Below, piece by piece: positions 16,980 through 26,825 of a stretch of DNA of 64,000 nt. Under the pieces are notes generated by a model, which saw nothing but the letters and a program-made list of their open reading frames with translations, did no database searches and had not been told where the DNA came from. Location of the stretch: assembly GCA_910574745.1 (NCBI GenBank), contig CAJTCE010000002.1, positions 186,001 to 250,000 of the forward strand. Reading direction: 5' to 3'. A program made the position numbers and the translations under genes. Source of the stretch: Lachnospiraceae bacterium (lineage in GTDB: Bacteria > Bacillota > Clostridia > Lachnospirales > Lachnospiraceae). How positions within the stretch are numbered: the first letter of the stretch is position 1; each line of letters starts with the position of its first letter.

Positions 16980-18038
16980 ATGACAGGTGGAAGGAATAAT
17001 GCAGGGCCGGTTCTAACAGTGGTAATCCCGGCGTATAACGTAGAAAATTATATAGGGCGTACCATAAAATCCCTGACAGAAAGCAAGACGGATTGCGAAA
17101 TAGAAGTTTTAATTGTAAATGACGGCTCCACCGATACAACAGGGAAAATGGCGGAAGGCTTTGCAAAAAAATATTCCTGTGTGCGCGCCATCCATCAGGA
17201 AAATGGCGGACATGGGGCTGCAATCAATACCGGAATCAGGGAGGCGGCAGGAAAATATTTTAAACTGTTAGACGGAGATGACTGGGTTGATCCGGAAGGA
17301 TTTTCGCAGCTGGTTGCTATGTTAAAGCAGGCTGAGGAAGACTTGATTCTGTGCGATTATCAGGAGGTATATATAAAGGAGAAAAAGAAGCGGAGCGTAT
17401 CCTATGGTTTTCCGGTGGGAAAAACCCTGTCGGCGGATGAGCTGAATGTGGATTATCTCATTTCCATGCACAGTCATGTTTTTAAAACAGAAGTATTAAA
17501 AAAGCTGCCGAAAAAGATAGATGTGCACAGCTTTTATGTGGATATGGAATATGTTTTGTATCCTCTGCCTTTTATCAGCAATTTCCGTTATGAAAATATA
17601 AACGTGTATGAATACCGGTTAGACAGAATCGGGCAGAGCGTCAGTGCGGAAGGCTTTAGGAAGCATTATAAAGAAGATGCCGGCGTGCTGGATTCGCTGG
17701 TGGGGTATTACAATGAATATAAGGAAGCGGGCAATCAATCTGCCGCCGTCTGTTTTTATATGCCCTGCAGGATTTTTGACATGTTCTATCGCCACATATT
17801 GAAGAGCATATGGTATCTGGATAATCGGGAGGTAGCTGTTGCCGCATATCTGAGAGGGTTTGACAAAGCCTTTAGTGATTCGGCTCCCACGCTGTATGAT
17901 TTTCATAAAAATAAAAATTCCGGCAGAAAGCCTTTATCGGAAATACAGCTTTTTCTATTACGGGCTACGGGCTACCGCATATGGCGGCTTGTACGGTTTA
18001 AGAAAGTGATTTGTGAAATATGGAAAAGGAAAAAGTAG
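16980..18038 (+). CDS. Family 2 glycosyltransferase
   Basis: A 352-residue GT-A fold transferase. It shows VVIPAYNVENYI, VLIVNDGSTD, the acceptor-side HGAAINTGI and KLLDGDDWV motifs. The ATG at 16980 is chosen over the upstream in-frame ATG at 16935 because AAGGAG lies 11 bases before it and the family start fits. A hydrophobic patch near residue 255 may touch the membrane. The 3' end overlaps the next gene by 19 bases. Donor and linkage cannot be inferred. Confidence 0.9.
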   Translation: MTGGRNNAGPVLTVVIPAYNVENYIGRTIKSLTESKTDCEIEVLIVNDGSTDTTGKMAEGFAKKYSCVRAIHQENGGHGAAINTGIREAAGKYFKLLDGDDWVDPEGFSQLVAMLKQAEEDLILCDYQEVYIKEKKKRSVSYGFPVGKTLSADELNVDYLISMHSHVFKTEVLKKLPKKIDVHSFYVDMEYVLYPLPFISNFRYENINVYEYRLDRIGQSVSAEGFRKHYKEDAGVLDSLVGYYNEYKEAGNQSAAVCFYMPCRIFDMFYRHILKSIWYLDNREVAVAAYLRGFDKAFSDSAPTLYDFHKNKNSGRKPLSEIQLFLLRATGYRIWRLVRFKKVICEIWKRKK

Positions 18039-19165
18039 AATATATCAGCAAAAAAAATTTCATTTTCCTGCTTGCGCTGGGGATTTTTTTATTGTCTTTG
18101 GGAATTGAGTATACGGACCTTAGCCTTAAGTACGGAAAAGTCATACAAATGGCCAGATATGTTTCTTATGGACTGTGTGCGATTAAAATTTTATGGGAAG
18201 CAGTCTACAGAAAAAGGGAAACCTTTATTTATGCCGTGATTTTGCTCTTTGCAGGATATGAGTCTACGATCAGCGGAAAAAGAGGAATGTTCTTTTTGAT
18301 GTTTTTTCTTCTGGCAAGCTATGGGGTAAGCTTAAAGCAGGCGTTTAGGGTTCAGATTGCGGTACAGGGAGCATGTCTGCTTACGGTGTGGCTGCTGTGC
18401 CTTTTGGGCGTTTTTGATAATCTGGAGTTTTACCGGCACGGCGCTGTCAGCTATAGTATGGGCTTTAGCTATGTGGGATTTTCAGGAGCCCTCTTTATTG
18501 CCCTTGAAGCGTCGTGGTTGTTTTTGAGAAACAAGAAAATAACATTTGCGGAAACGGCCGCCTTTTTCATCATATGGATTGTCATTTTTTATTTTACGGA
18601 TACAAGAGCCGTAACAATGCTTGGAATCTTCATGACAATTGCCTGCTATGTGGCGAAGTTCTTTAAAAAGTCTATTAAGAATAAGCTTGTTAAATGGCTT
18701 TGCATTTTGTACTATCCGTTGTTTACCTTATTTGTATGGGGATTACAGTATTATTACAATCTTCATGATAATACGGGTATTATGAAAATATTAAATGAGG
18801 GCTTAAGCGGAAGATTGCAGTTGAACAAGCATGCCATCGAAACATACGGGCTTAAGCTTTTGGGCGATGATATTACATGGATTACCAATATGGACAATCG
18901 TGTCAGAAACGCTTACAATTATGTGGATTGTACATACTTTAAAGTATTGTTCGACTTTGGACTTGTTATTGGAATTTTATTTCTTGCATCCCATATTTAC
19001 ATCATGTATTATATGTGGAAAAAAGATCAATTAACAGGCTGTATTATATTGTGTGTGCTTTCGGTACTGGCTTTTATGACGCCGCTTACCGGATTGAATA
19101 CGAATCCTCTTTTACTTCTGGCAGGAGGCATTTTCCATGGAAAAACAAAAATCCGTCAAACTTAA
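18020..19165 (+). CDS. Wzy-like polymerase / O-antigen polymerase-type membrane protein
   Basis: A 381-residue protein with about ten predicted membrane helices and a large outer loop near residues 250-310, the layout of Wzy-type repeat-unit polymerases. Sequence signatures in this family are weak, so the call rests on topology and position between a GT2 and the flippase. It overlaps the upstream gene by 19 bases and the downstream gene by 29, indicating tight coupling. It could instead be a ligase-like protein; a second candidate is at 22074. Confidence 0.7.
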   Translation: MEKEKVEYISKKNFIFLLALGIFLLSLGIEYTDLSLKYGKVIQMARYVSYGLCAIKILWEAVYRKRETFIYAVILLFAGYESTISGKRGMFFLMFFLLASYGVSLKQAFRVQIAVQGACLLTVWLLCLLGVFDNLEFYRHGAVSYSMGFSYVGFSGALFIALEASWLFLRNKKITFAETAAFFIIWIVIFYFTDTRAVTMLGIFMTIACYVAKFFKKSIKNKLVKWLCILYYPLFTLFVWGLQYYYNLHDNTGIMKILNEGLSGRLQLNKHAIETYGLKLLGDDITWITNMDNRVRNAYNYVDCTYFKVLFDFGLVIGILFLASHIYIMYYMWKKDQLTGCIILCVLSVLAFMTPLTGLNTNPLLLLAGGIFHGKTKIRQT

Positions 19166-20474
19166 CTATTTGATGAACTGCATCCTGACCGGTTCGGCTA
19201 TGATCTTTCCCCTGCTCAGCTATCCGTATGTGTCAAGGATCTTACAGCCGGAGGGTATGGGAAAGGTAGCCTTTGCCAACTCAGTGGTGGCGTATTTTGC
19301 CATGGGGGCGATGATGGGAATTCCCACCTACGGCATCAGGGCATGCGCCAGAGTGCGAGATGATAAAGAGCAGCTTTCCCGGACGGTGTGGGAGCTTCTT
19401 TTTATCAATATGGTTATGACAGCTTTTGTTTACCTGGTTTTCGGGGCTTCCCTTTTCCTGGTTCCCAGATTTGCAGAGGATAAGGCGTTACTTGCCCTTA
19501 TGGGAATAAGCATACTTTTTCAACTCTTAGGCGTGGAATGGCTGTTTAAGGCGTTGGAGGAGTATACCTATATTACCCTGCGTTCTCTTTTATTTAAGGT
19601 TCTGGCCCTTATATTAATGTTTTTATGTATCAGGGAAAAGGATGATTACATCCTATATGGCGTGCTGACCCTGCTTGCAGGAATGGGAAGCAACGTCTGT
19701 AATGCTTTCCGTATGAGGCGGTACGTGGGACCTCTTAGCCAAAGTATTTGTGCTTCAACAAAAAAGGATTCCGGGGCTGCGGTAAGAAAAACGGAAAACC
19801 TCTGGAAACGGGGCGTATGTTTTCTGCGGCAGGCGGCGGGAAAGCATTTAAAGGCGGTAGGCGTTTTTTTTGCCATGACGGCGGCAACCACTATTTATAC
19901 CAACCTGGATGTGGTCATGCTGGACTTTATGAGCGGAGATGTGGAAACAGGCTATTACAGTACGGCGGTCAAAATAAAAGGCGTTCTGGTAAGCTTTGTA
20001 ACGGCTTTAGGCAGCGTGCTTCTTCCGAGGATGTCCTATTATGCGGAAAGGAAAATGAATAAGGAATTCCGCAAAATGGTCAGCAAAGCCTTTCTGTTTG
20101 TGGGGCTGGTATCCGTTCCCCTTTGTATTTTCTTTATCTTTTTTGCAAAGCGCAGCATTTTGATCATTTCCGGAAAGAGCTTTCTTCCGGCCGTAGACTC
20201 CATGCAGATCATTATGCCTACCTTAATTTTAATCGGCTTCAGCAATATATGCGGCATTCAGATTCTGGTTCCCTTGGGTTTGGAGAAACACGTTCTGTAT
20301 TCAGAAGTTTTGGGAGCTGTTACGGATATCTGTATTAATTCGCGGCTCATTCCCTCAATGGGAGCGAAGGGAGCGGCAATCGGCACACTGGCGGCGGAAG
20401 CGGTTGTTTTACTTTATCAGATTTGTGTTATGATAAGAATGAATGTAAAATCTGCCCTGGCGGATAAAAAATAG
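19137..20474 (+). CDS. Wzx-type oligosaccharide flippase
   Basis: A 445-residue MOP-superfamily exporter that would turn the lipid-linked repeat unit to the outer face. It has about twelve hydrophobic helices and the family N-terminus (SAMIFPLLSYPYVSRILQPEG, FANSVVAYF). AGGAGG precedes the ATG by about 8 bases. A basic loop in the middle (residues about 200-235) is typical. It overlaps the Wzy-like gene upstream. Confidence 0.9.
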   Translation: MEKQKSVKLNYLMNCILTGSAMIFPLLSYPYVSRILQPEGMGKVAFANSVVAYFAMGAMMGIPTYGIRACARVRDDKEQLSRTVWELLFINMVMTAFVYLVFGASLFLVPRFAEDKALLALMGISILFQLLGVEWLFKALEEYTYITLRSLLFKVLALILMFLCIREKDDYILYGVLTLLAGMGSNVCNAFRMRRYVGPLSQSICASTKKDSGAAVRKTENLWKRGVCFLRQAAGKHLKAVGVFFAMTAATTIYTNLDVVMLDFMSGDVETGYYSTAVKIKGVLVSFVTALGSVLLPRMSYYAERKMNKEFRKMVSKAFLFVGLVSVPLCIFFIFFAKRSILIISGKSFLPAVDSMQIIMPTLILIGFSNICGIQILVPLGLEKHVLYSEVLGAVTDICINSRLIPSMGAKGAAIGTLAAEAVVLLYQICVMIRMNVKSALADKK

Positions 20475-20530
20475 AGAAAAGATTTATATAATATAAGATT
20501 CATAAAACATAAGATCAGAGGAGAAAAATT

Positions 20531-22054
20531 ATGACACAGGAAAAAATAAAACCCTATGAAGGAATTGACATCTGGCATATGATTTGCCATATAGCAAAAA
20601 GCTGGTGGAAAATGTTGATCGCCATGGTCATTTTTGCCGTTCTTCTTGGCGGCTTGAGCTATTACAAAAACGCAAAAGGCCTTGCGGCGGCTGCTGCGGC
20701 TAAGGAGGAGGCTGAGGAGAAGCAGGAGGAGGCTCTTTCCCGGATCCTGGAGGTAAATGAAGAGGAAATTCTGGCACAGTCCGGGCTGAATGAAAAGGCG
20801 GCGGATGAGGTATTATATTATGCCAACAAATATTATTATAATAAGAAGCAGTATGAGCGGCAGAACAATTATCTTAAGGAGTCCATTCTGATGCAGATGG
20901 ATCCCAATAATGTCTGGACCACTACCCTTTATTATGATCTGTGGGTGCCGAAAGAAGCGGGGGAAGAAAAAACGGCGGAACCGGCTTTTGCGGCAAGTTA
21001 TATTGCAAAAATATCCAATGAAACGGTTTACGATGAAATCGCAAAGGAGCTGGGAGCGGATATTGACAGCGGCTATTTTGCAGAAGTGATTACGGGGAGC
21101 TGCTTGGACAGGATTTCCGAAACGGGGGACATTACTGTGATTTCCACCAATAAAGAAGATATGAAGATTGTCATCCGTTACACGGACAGGGCAGGCTGTG
21201 AAAAAATTGCCGGAATCTTAAAAGAAAAAATTAATGCATCCGGTCAAACCGTTACCGAGGAGGTGGGTCCACATACCCTGACTCTTGTAGGGGAGCAGAC
21301 GGAACAGCGCTCGGACGGGGAACTTTTAAATGAGCAGAAAAACCAGATTTCGGCATTGGGGGCTCTTTCGGATAATGTGATTAATGCAAGAACCAATATC
21401 GAAACCTCGGAAGAGGCGGTGTTTTATCAGCTTATAGAATACTATGAAGCCAGAGACGCTAAAAAAATTACGGCAATCAAAAGTGCGGTCGCAGAGGAAG
21501 AGAACAACGAAAATGCAGACGCGCCGCAGTCTGCCGGAAATGCTTCGGATGCAAATACTTCCAATGCAAAAGAGGCGGTTAAGCCCCGGGTCAGCAAAAA
21601 ATATGTGGCGCTGGGATTATTTCTGGGAATCTTTGTCATAGGAGCATGGGAGGCATGCAGATATTTCTTCTCAAATGCCTTGAAACAGAGAAAGGACCTG
21701 GAAGAAGGCTACGGGCTTAATACCTATGATAAAGAGGACAGGGCGGTTATTTCCATGGTTCTCCAAAATAAATGCAGGAAGAACGGATGGAAAAAGCTGT
21801 ATGCAGTATCCAGCCTTGGAAGGGATGCAGTGGAGGAGGTCTGCGGCGAATTAAAGCCGGAGGGCCTGCAGCTTGTAAAAAGTACGGAAAGTCCGCTAAA
21901 GGATGAGGGAGAACTTACAAAGCTGATGGAGACGGATGGCGTAATACTTTCAGAAAAGCTGAATGCTTCCTCACACAAAGAAATTGCAAAGCTTTTAGAA
22001 CTTTGCAGGGAACTGGAAAAACCTGTGATTTGTGCGCTGGTAACAGAAAAATAA
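20531..22054 (+). CDS. Wzz-like chain-length/polysaccharide co-polymerase protein
   Basis: A 507-residue protein with a membrane helix at about 30-48, a long outer region rich in Ala, Glu and Lys that is likely coiled coil, and a second helix at about 357-380. This is the Wzz/CapA topology, and it would set polymer length. A further 120 cytoplasmic residues follow the second helix, which is longer than usual; they contain no Walker motif, so this is not a fused tyrosine kinase. No separate CpsD-type kinase is in the window. GGAGAA precedes the ATG. The next gene begins 19 bases on. Confidence 0.75.
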   Translation: MTQEKIKPYEGIDIWHMICHIAKSWWKMLIAMVIFAVLLGGLSYYKNAKGLAAAAAAKEEAEEKQEEALSRILEVNEEEILAQSGLNEKAADEVLYYANKYYYNKKQYERQNNYLKESILMQMDPNNVWTTTLYYDLWVPKEAGEEKTAEPAFAASYIAKISNETVYDEIAKELGADIDSGYFAEVITGSCLDRISETGDITVISTNKEDMKIVIRYTDRAGCEKIAGILKEKINASGQTVTEEVGPHTLTLVGEQTEQRSDGELLNEQKNQISALGALSDNVINARTNIETSEEAVFYQLIEYYEARDAKKITAIKSAVAEEENNENADAPQSAGNASDANTSNAKEAVKPRVSKKYVALGLFLGIFVIGAWEACRYFFSNALKQRKDLEEGYGLNTYDKEDRAVISMVLQNKCRKNGWKKLYAVSSLGRDAVEEVCGELKPEGLQLVKSTESPLKDEGELTKLMETDGVILSEKLNASSHKEIAKLLELCRELEKPVICALVTEK

Positions 22055-22073
22055 GGAATTGGAGGGCTTTGCA

Positions 22074-23696
22074 ATGTCCAATAAGCTTGTTAAAAAAAGT
22101 AATACACCCGAAAAAAAGACTGGCGGATATGAGATTTTCACGGCAATTATTGAGTTTACCATAGCTGTAATCGGCATTGCGTTCTGCCTGCTGGTGCCAT
22201 TGTATTTAAAGGACGGCTATCACAGCGTGGGTACGATTAAATATGATATGTACCGCTATATTGTATTATGGGGTTTTTCAGTAGTTATTCTCATAACGCT
22301 GGGATGGATGTTATCCGCAAAAGAAATAGTGTTGCCTGCCTTTTCTGATACAGACTGGTGCGTAGTGGCGTTTCTGGGATTCTCGCTGATTGCAGCCCTT
22401 GTCGGAGGTAATTTTAAGGAGTGTGTCTGGGGCTATAACGGATGGGATATGGGACTTTTATCCATGCTGAGCTTCGGTTTGATTTATTTTTATTATTCCC
22501 GGTTCGGAAAGGGAAATAAAGTGGTTTTGACGGCTTTATGCTTTTCGGCATTTCTTGCTTTTTATCTGGGAATTCTGCATCGTCTGTTGATTGACCCCAT
22601 TGGCGTGTACAGTCTGGGTAAGGTTGACGAGCTGGCGGATACTTATAAAAACCAGTTTTTGTCCACCCTGGGTCAGGCCACATGGTACAGCAGCTTTGTG
22701 TGTACGGTTCTGCCTCTGGGAATCGGCGTATTCTGGAGCACAAAAAAAATCTGGCTTAGGATTGTAAGCGGGATATTCAGCTTTGCCGGCTTTTGTACTA
22801 TGGTAACCCAGAACAGCGACAGCGCTTATGCAGCGCTTTTAGGTTTCATGGCGGTCTTTTTATGGTTCTCCCTGCCTGATGTGAAGAGAATGGAACGGTT
22901 TGCGGAAATCCTTCTGCTGTTTGTTGCTGCTACCCGCGTTATGAATCTATTGTTTTTCATACGTCCCAATGAAATTCTGGAGTTAGATAAATTGAGCAGT
23001 TTTTTGGTTTTTCATAAATGGATGTGGTATGTATTGTTATTTGCGGCGATTTTCTGGGGGCTGTTTTTCTGGCTTTCATGGAAAGAAAAGTATTCCCGGA
23101 GCGCTGCGCTTATTGTCCGCCGGATATTGTATGCTCTTCTTGTTCTGGTCATACTGACAGCGGCAGGTCACGTGATATTAAGCGCAAAGGGACTGTTGCC
23201 GGAAAGTATTACACGATACACCTCACGGATACCTTATCTGATCTGGGGAGATAACTGGGGGAACGGAAGAGGAAGGACCTGGGCCTTCAGCATTCAAATG
23301 TATAAGGATATGGATATTTTCCACAAACTCTTCGGCGTGGGTCCGGACGGCTATGCCCCCTATGCATACAGCCTGTATCAGGAAAGGCTGGCTCAGATGT
23401 GGGGAGACAGAACCCTTACCAATGCCCATAATGAGTGGATGAATGCCCTGATCAATTATGGGTTGTTCGGAATGCTGGCTTATGCGGGAATCTTTTTGAC
23501 CAGTATTAAAAACTTTGCAGAGAAGCAGGAAAATATGCCCGTCATTGTAGGATTTATAGCCTGTATCGTATCTTATATGAGCCATAATTTCTTCTGCTAT
23601 CAGCAGATTTGTTGTACGCCCTTTATGTTTTTAATTATGGGTGCGGGAGTTTATTTTATGAGAAACGTGCAGGATGAAAATCCCGCAGTCGTATAA
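22074..23696 (+). CDS. O-antigen ligase/polymerase-family membrane protein
   Basis: A 540-residue membrane protein with about eleven helices. The large loop before the last helices (GRGRTWAFSIQMYKDMD, FGVGPDGY, TNAHNEWMNALINYGLFG) matches the Wzy_C/WaaL superfamily, whose conserved H in the NAHNE motif and the preceding R are involved in glycan transfer. The ATG at 22074 follows GGAGG by 8 bases. It may ligate the finished polymer to a wall or lipid acceptor, or be the true polymerase. It is the last gene of the operon and ends before a terminator. Confidence 0.85.
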   Translation: MSNKLVKKSNTPEKKTGGYEIFTAIIEFTIAVIGIAFCLLVPLYLKDGYHSVGTIKYDMYRYIVLWGFSVVILITLGWMLSAKEIVLPAFSDTDWCVVAFLGFSLIAALVGGNFKECVWGYNGWDMGLLSMLSFGLIYFYYSRFGKGNKVVLTALCFSAFLAFYLGILHRLLIDPIGVYSLGKVDELADTYKNQFLSTLGQATWYSSFVCTVLPLGIGVFWSTKKIWLRIVSGIFSFAGFCTMVTQNSDSAYAALLGFMAVFLWFSLPDVKRMERFAEILLLFVAATRVMNLLFFIRPNEILELDKLSSFLVFHKWMWYVLLFAAIFWGLFFWLSWKEKYSRSAALIVRRILYALLVLVILTAAGHVILSAKGLLPESITRYTSRIPYLIWGDNWGNGRGRTWAFSIQMYKDMDIFHKLFGVGPDGYAPYAYSLYQERLAQMWGDRTLTNAHNEWMNALINYGLFGMLAYAGIFLTSIKNFAEKQENMPVIVGFIACIVSYMSHNFFCYQQICCTPFMFLIMGAGVYFMRNVQDENPAVV

Positions 23697-23787
23697 ATGA
23701 GCGACATTGATATCCTTGTGATGCATGGGTGGGAATGATGCGGGAAAGTAACAAATAAGATCAATACTGCAAGAATGAAAAGATGAT

Positions 23788-23827
23788 ATGCCGGTTTTGG
23801 GAATTATCCCATGACCGGCATTGTTTT
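23788..23827. terminator. Bidirectional terminator between operon end and kinase gene
   Basis: ATGCCGGT(TT)TGGGA pairs with TCCCA(TG)ACCGGCAT (23788-23821), followed by TTGTTTT on the + strand. It overlaps the last codons of the - strand kinase gene, so it can serve both convergent units. Confidence 0.8.
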
Positions 23828-25228
23828 GTGTACAATCAGTAAATCTGTTCTACTGTTTAAGAAATCCAGTTCATCTCTGTTCCGGTAGGTAAAAAGCGTA
23901 TACTGGCTTAACCGGTTAAAAACAATGGAGAGCTTTTTTGTATAAAGCCCTGAATCCTGTATGAATTCTTCAATAGCAAGGCTGGCATTGTATTTTTTTA
24001 AGAGTTCATAGGAGGTAACCAGACCGATGCCGCTTCCGCCCTCAGTCTTGTGGGTGGTATAATTTTTAATTCCCAGGTTGACCAAAACTTCTTTGCTGAA
24101 GGGAATGCCGCTGTCAAATACATTGATGCTGTAAAAATCTTCAATCATATCAACGGTTAACAAAACATGCCGACAGTCTCCGTATTTGGTGGCAATCATG
24201 GCATTTTCCAATAAATCTGCCAGCAGCGTGTTCAAATCATTTTCAGAAATATTTTCATCGACCAATGCTTTCATATTACAGGAAAAGGCTATGTCAAAAT
24301 GGATATTCATTTCATAAGCCTTTTGCTTCATATACTTTAAAATGCTGTCTACAGAAGAACAGCCTGTCTCGGGAATGCTGCGGCACCGGTCTTCCTGGGA
24401 ACGGAGAATATCCTTACGATGCAGCGAAAGCTGTTCCAGATCGCTTAACAGCCTGGCGCCGGTTTTGGAAGAAGCAGGCACCAGAGAGGAGGAATCCTTT
24501 ATAAATTCCTTTACGGAAAGCAGCATGGCGGGAATCAGTTTATTATCGCTATGGATAATTGTGGAAAGCTCCTTATTTTCTTCCTCTAATTTTTTAATAT
24601 ATTGTTCTTTTTCTGACAGGGTGGAATTTAGTTCCGCAATGTCTTTTTCTTTAAGCCTTTCCAGATAGGTTTTGGTTATATTGTTTCTCCATGATATGTA
24701 GATGAAGATTGCCAGAAGGAAAATAAGAAGAAAGGGAAAAAGATTTAGAAGGCTGTTGGAGTTACTTTTAAATAATACAACAGCAAATAGGATGATAAGA
24801 CTGGTAACCATAAGAGGGAAACTCTTTAATTTATTTGTGATAAAAGGCATTCCCTTCCGAAAGCGTTTGGTACGAAAAAGGAGAGGCGCAATTGATAATT
24901 GAATGAAAGCAGTGAGGGACTGAGAAAGCAAATGACTGTAGGAATCGCTGGTCATATGAAAAATGAAAACAAAGATAGTGCTGGAGATTATGGCAGATAA
25001 AGAAAAGATAATATAAGTGATTCCATAGGAAATAATGGTTGTGGTAATGGAAGCTTCAAGGGTAGTATTGATGGTTATACGGGATAAAAAGAAAATGGAA
25101 AATAAAATCAGAATTAAATCCGTGCCTTGAGGGCACATGAGATCTAATAAAACAGTCCCTAAAGATAAAGAAGGTATTCCAAAAAGAAAATACACATAGT
25201 GGTTCTGGGGACGGGAAAAATTCAGCAA
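23804..25228 (-). CDS. AgrC-like GHKL sensor kinase, probably 5'-truncated by an IS
   Basis: A 474-residue protein with about six N-terminal membrane helices (residues 10-190), a coiled-coil linker (KEKDIAELNSTLSEKEQYIKKLEEENKE), and a C-terminal GHKL ATPase domain with DLLENAMIATKYG (N box), NVFDSGIPF and GGSGIGLVTSYELL (G boxes). This is the AgrC/peptide-sensor layout. The only available start is a TTG at 25228, just 9 bases from the IS4 element's end, and the frame stays open to that end. The true N-terminus is therefore probably lost or displaced. No response regulator or autoinducer gene is next to it. Confidence 0.82.
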   Translation of the reverse strand: MLNFSRPQNHYVYFLFGIPSLSLGTVLLDLMCPQGTDLILILFSIFFLSRITINTTLEASITTTIISYGITYIIFSLSAIISSTIFVFIFHMTSDSYSHLLSQSLTAFIQLSIAPLLFRTKRFRKGMPFITNKLKSFPLMVTSLIILFAVVLFKSNSNSLLNLFPFLLIFLLAIFIYISWRNNITKTYLERLKEKDIAELNSTLSEKEQYIKKLEEENKELSTIIHSDNKLIPAMLLSVKEFIKDSSSLVPASSKTGARLLSDLEQLSLHRKDILRSQEDRCRSIPETGCSSVDSILKYMKQKAYEMNIHFDIAFSCNMKALVDENISENDLNTLLADLLENAMIATKYGDCRHVLLTVDMIEDFYSINVFDSGIPFSKEVLVNLGIKNYTTHKTEGGSGIGLVTSYELLKKYNASLAIEEFIQDSGLYTKKLSIVFNRLSQYTLFTYRNRDELDFLNSRTDLLIVHKTMPVMG

Positions 25229-25237
25229 TTTATAATA

Positions 25238-26825
25238 AACTCAAACTTCCCACACCGATTGGTGTGCTGAACCTTGAAAAATCAATACTTTAGTCCATAA
25301 AAAAGGCACAAACCTGCACTTGATGGTATAATTGAATTGCGAATAACAATCACACAGCAAGGAGATTTATGCCATGTCAAGTATACCATATAATGCTGAA
25401 AACGGAAATGAGATTTCTAGCTCTGTCACAAATTTTATGACCCAATTCCAAATCGGGAAACTTCTTTTCAAATGTAATGCCGGTAAAGCAAAAGGGATTC
25501 CGGTAATCGAAGTGTTTCGATATCTGTTCTGTCTCATTTTCTCGGATCGAAGCATGTATATGCAGTGGAAAACAGGCATATTTGATGGTTCATTCTGCAA
25601 GAACACCGTTTATCGCTTCCTCAATAATGCGAAGATTAACTGGTCTCGGTTCACAACCTTGCTTTCAAGCCGGATCATTAACGATTTCATGAAGCCGCTT
25701 ACGGATGAGAGCCGCAAAGATGTCTTCATTATTGATGACAGCCTGTTTGACCGTTCCCGTTCAAATAAAACGGAACTTCTGGCGAAAGTCTTCGACCACT
25801 GCTCTATGAAGTACAAGAGAGGTTACCGTATGCTGACACTTGGATGGTCCGATGGCAACTCCTTTGTTCCGATCAACCATCGTCTTCTGTCGGCAGCCGA
25901 CGATAAAAACCTGCTCTGCAAAGCTGCAAACTTCGATGGACGTTCTCTTGCCGGGAAAAGGCGGAAAGAATCCAGACGAAAAGCAACAGAAGTCTTGATT
26001 GACCTGATCAGAGCAGCACAATCATCTGGAGTTTCTGCAAAATATGTGCTGTTCGACAGCTGGTTTTCATCACCCAAGACCATCACCGCCTTAAAGACAA
26101 ACTGCGAATTGGACACAATCGCAATGGTTAAGAAAAGCAGTAAAATCAAATATGGCTATCAGGGTGGCAGATACAGCATCAAGGAAATCTATAAACAGTG
26201 CAGAAAACGCAGAGGACGCTCCAAATATCTGCTTTCCATTGACGTAACCGTTGGTGACGAGGCAATTGAGGCAAAAATCGTCTGTGTCCGGAACAAAAGC
26301 AAGAAAAAAGACTGGCTTGCCATCATCAGCACGGATACAACTCTCTCAGAGGAAGAAATCATCCGTATTTATGGGAAGCGCTGGGATATTGAGGTATTTT
26401 TCAAGACCTGCAAATCCTGTCTGCATCTGGTAAAAGAGTGCCGGAGCCTTTCCTATGACGCTTTGACCGCTCATGTATCCATTGTTTTTGCACGATATAT
26501 GATGCTTGCAGTTACACAGCGATGCAATACGGATGACAAAACGATTTGCGAACTGTTTTTCTGCCTCATGGATGAACTGGATGACATCACGTTCAGTCAA
26601 TCCATGAGGATTATCATAGATGCACTAATGGATACCGTTATGGAATATTTCCACATCACAGAACAGCAGCTGGAGGAATTCACCGCCAGCTTTATTCAGC
26701 GGCTGCCAAAGTACATGCAAAAAGCATTGGAGTGCGGTTCAGCGGCTGCCTGAGCGCTATTTTGTGAGCTAAAGTATTGATTTTTCAAGGAGCAAATCCC
26801 ATTTTTAATGTGGGAAGTTTGAGTT
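25238..26825. mobile_element. IS4-family insertion sequence
   Basis: A 1588-bp element. The ends are inverted copies: AACTCAAACTTCCCACA at 25238-25254 and its complement at 26809-26825. A second inner matching block (CCTTGAAAAATCAATACTTTAG-type, 22 bases) lies about 18 bases inward at each end. Both flanks are AT-rich, and no clear target duplication is visible beyond 3 bases. The single gene encodes a DDE transposase. It sits between the kinase gene and the AT-rich plasmid-like part. Confidence 0.9.
25374..26753 (+). CDS. IS4-family DDE transposase
   Basis: A 459-residue transposase that cuts and joins the element ends in the RNase H-fold manner. The three acidic positions are visible: IIDDSLFDRS (first D region, about residue 123), FDSWFSS (second D, about 227), and the exact IS4 signature Y-x2-R-x3-E-x6-K in YGKRWDIEVFFKTCK (about 332-346). 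AAGGAG lies before the ATG. The frame is full length and looks intact, so the element may be active. Confidence 0.95.
   Translation: MSSIPYNAENGNEISSSVTNFMTQFQIGKLLFKCNAGKAKGIPVIEVFRYLFCLIFSDRSMYMQWKTGIFDGSFCKNTVYRFLNNAKINWSRFTTLLSSRIINDFMKPLTDESRKDVFIIDDSLFDRSRSNKTELLAKVFDHCSMKYKRGYRMLTLGWSDGNSFVPINHRLLSAADDKNLLCKAANFDGRSLAGKRRKESRRKATEVLIDLIRAAQSSGVSAKYVLFDSWFSSPKTITALKTNCELDTIAMVKKSSKIKYGYQGGRYSIKEIYKQCRKRRGRSKYLLSIDVTVGDEAIEAKIVCVRNKSKKKDWLAIISTDTTLSEEEIIRIYGKRWDIEVFFKTCKSCLHLVKECRSLSYDALTAHVSIVFARYMMLAVTQRCNTDDKTICELFFCLMDELDDITFSQSMRIIIDALMDTVMEYFHITEQQLEEFTASFIQRLPKYMQKALECGSAAA

Noticed and set aside
20531-22054. Wzz-like protein as a fused tyrosine kinase
   Set aside because: The C-terminal cytoplasmic part has no Walker A or B motif and no tyrosine cluster.
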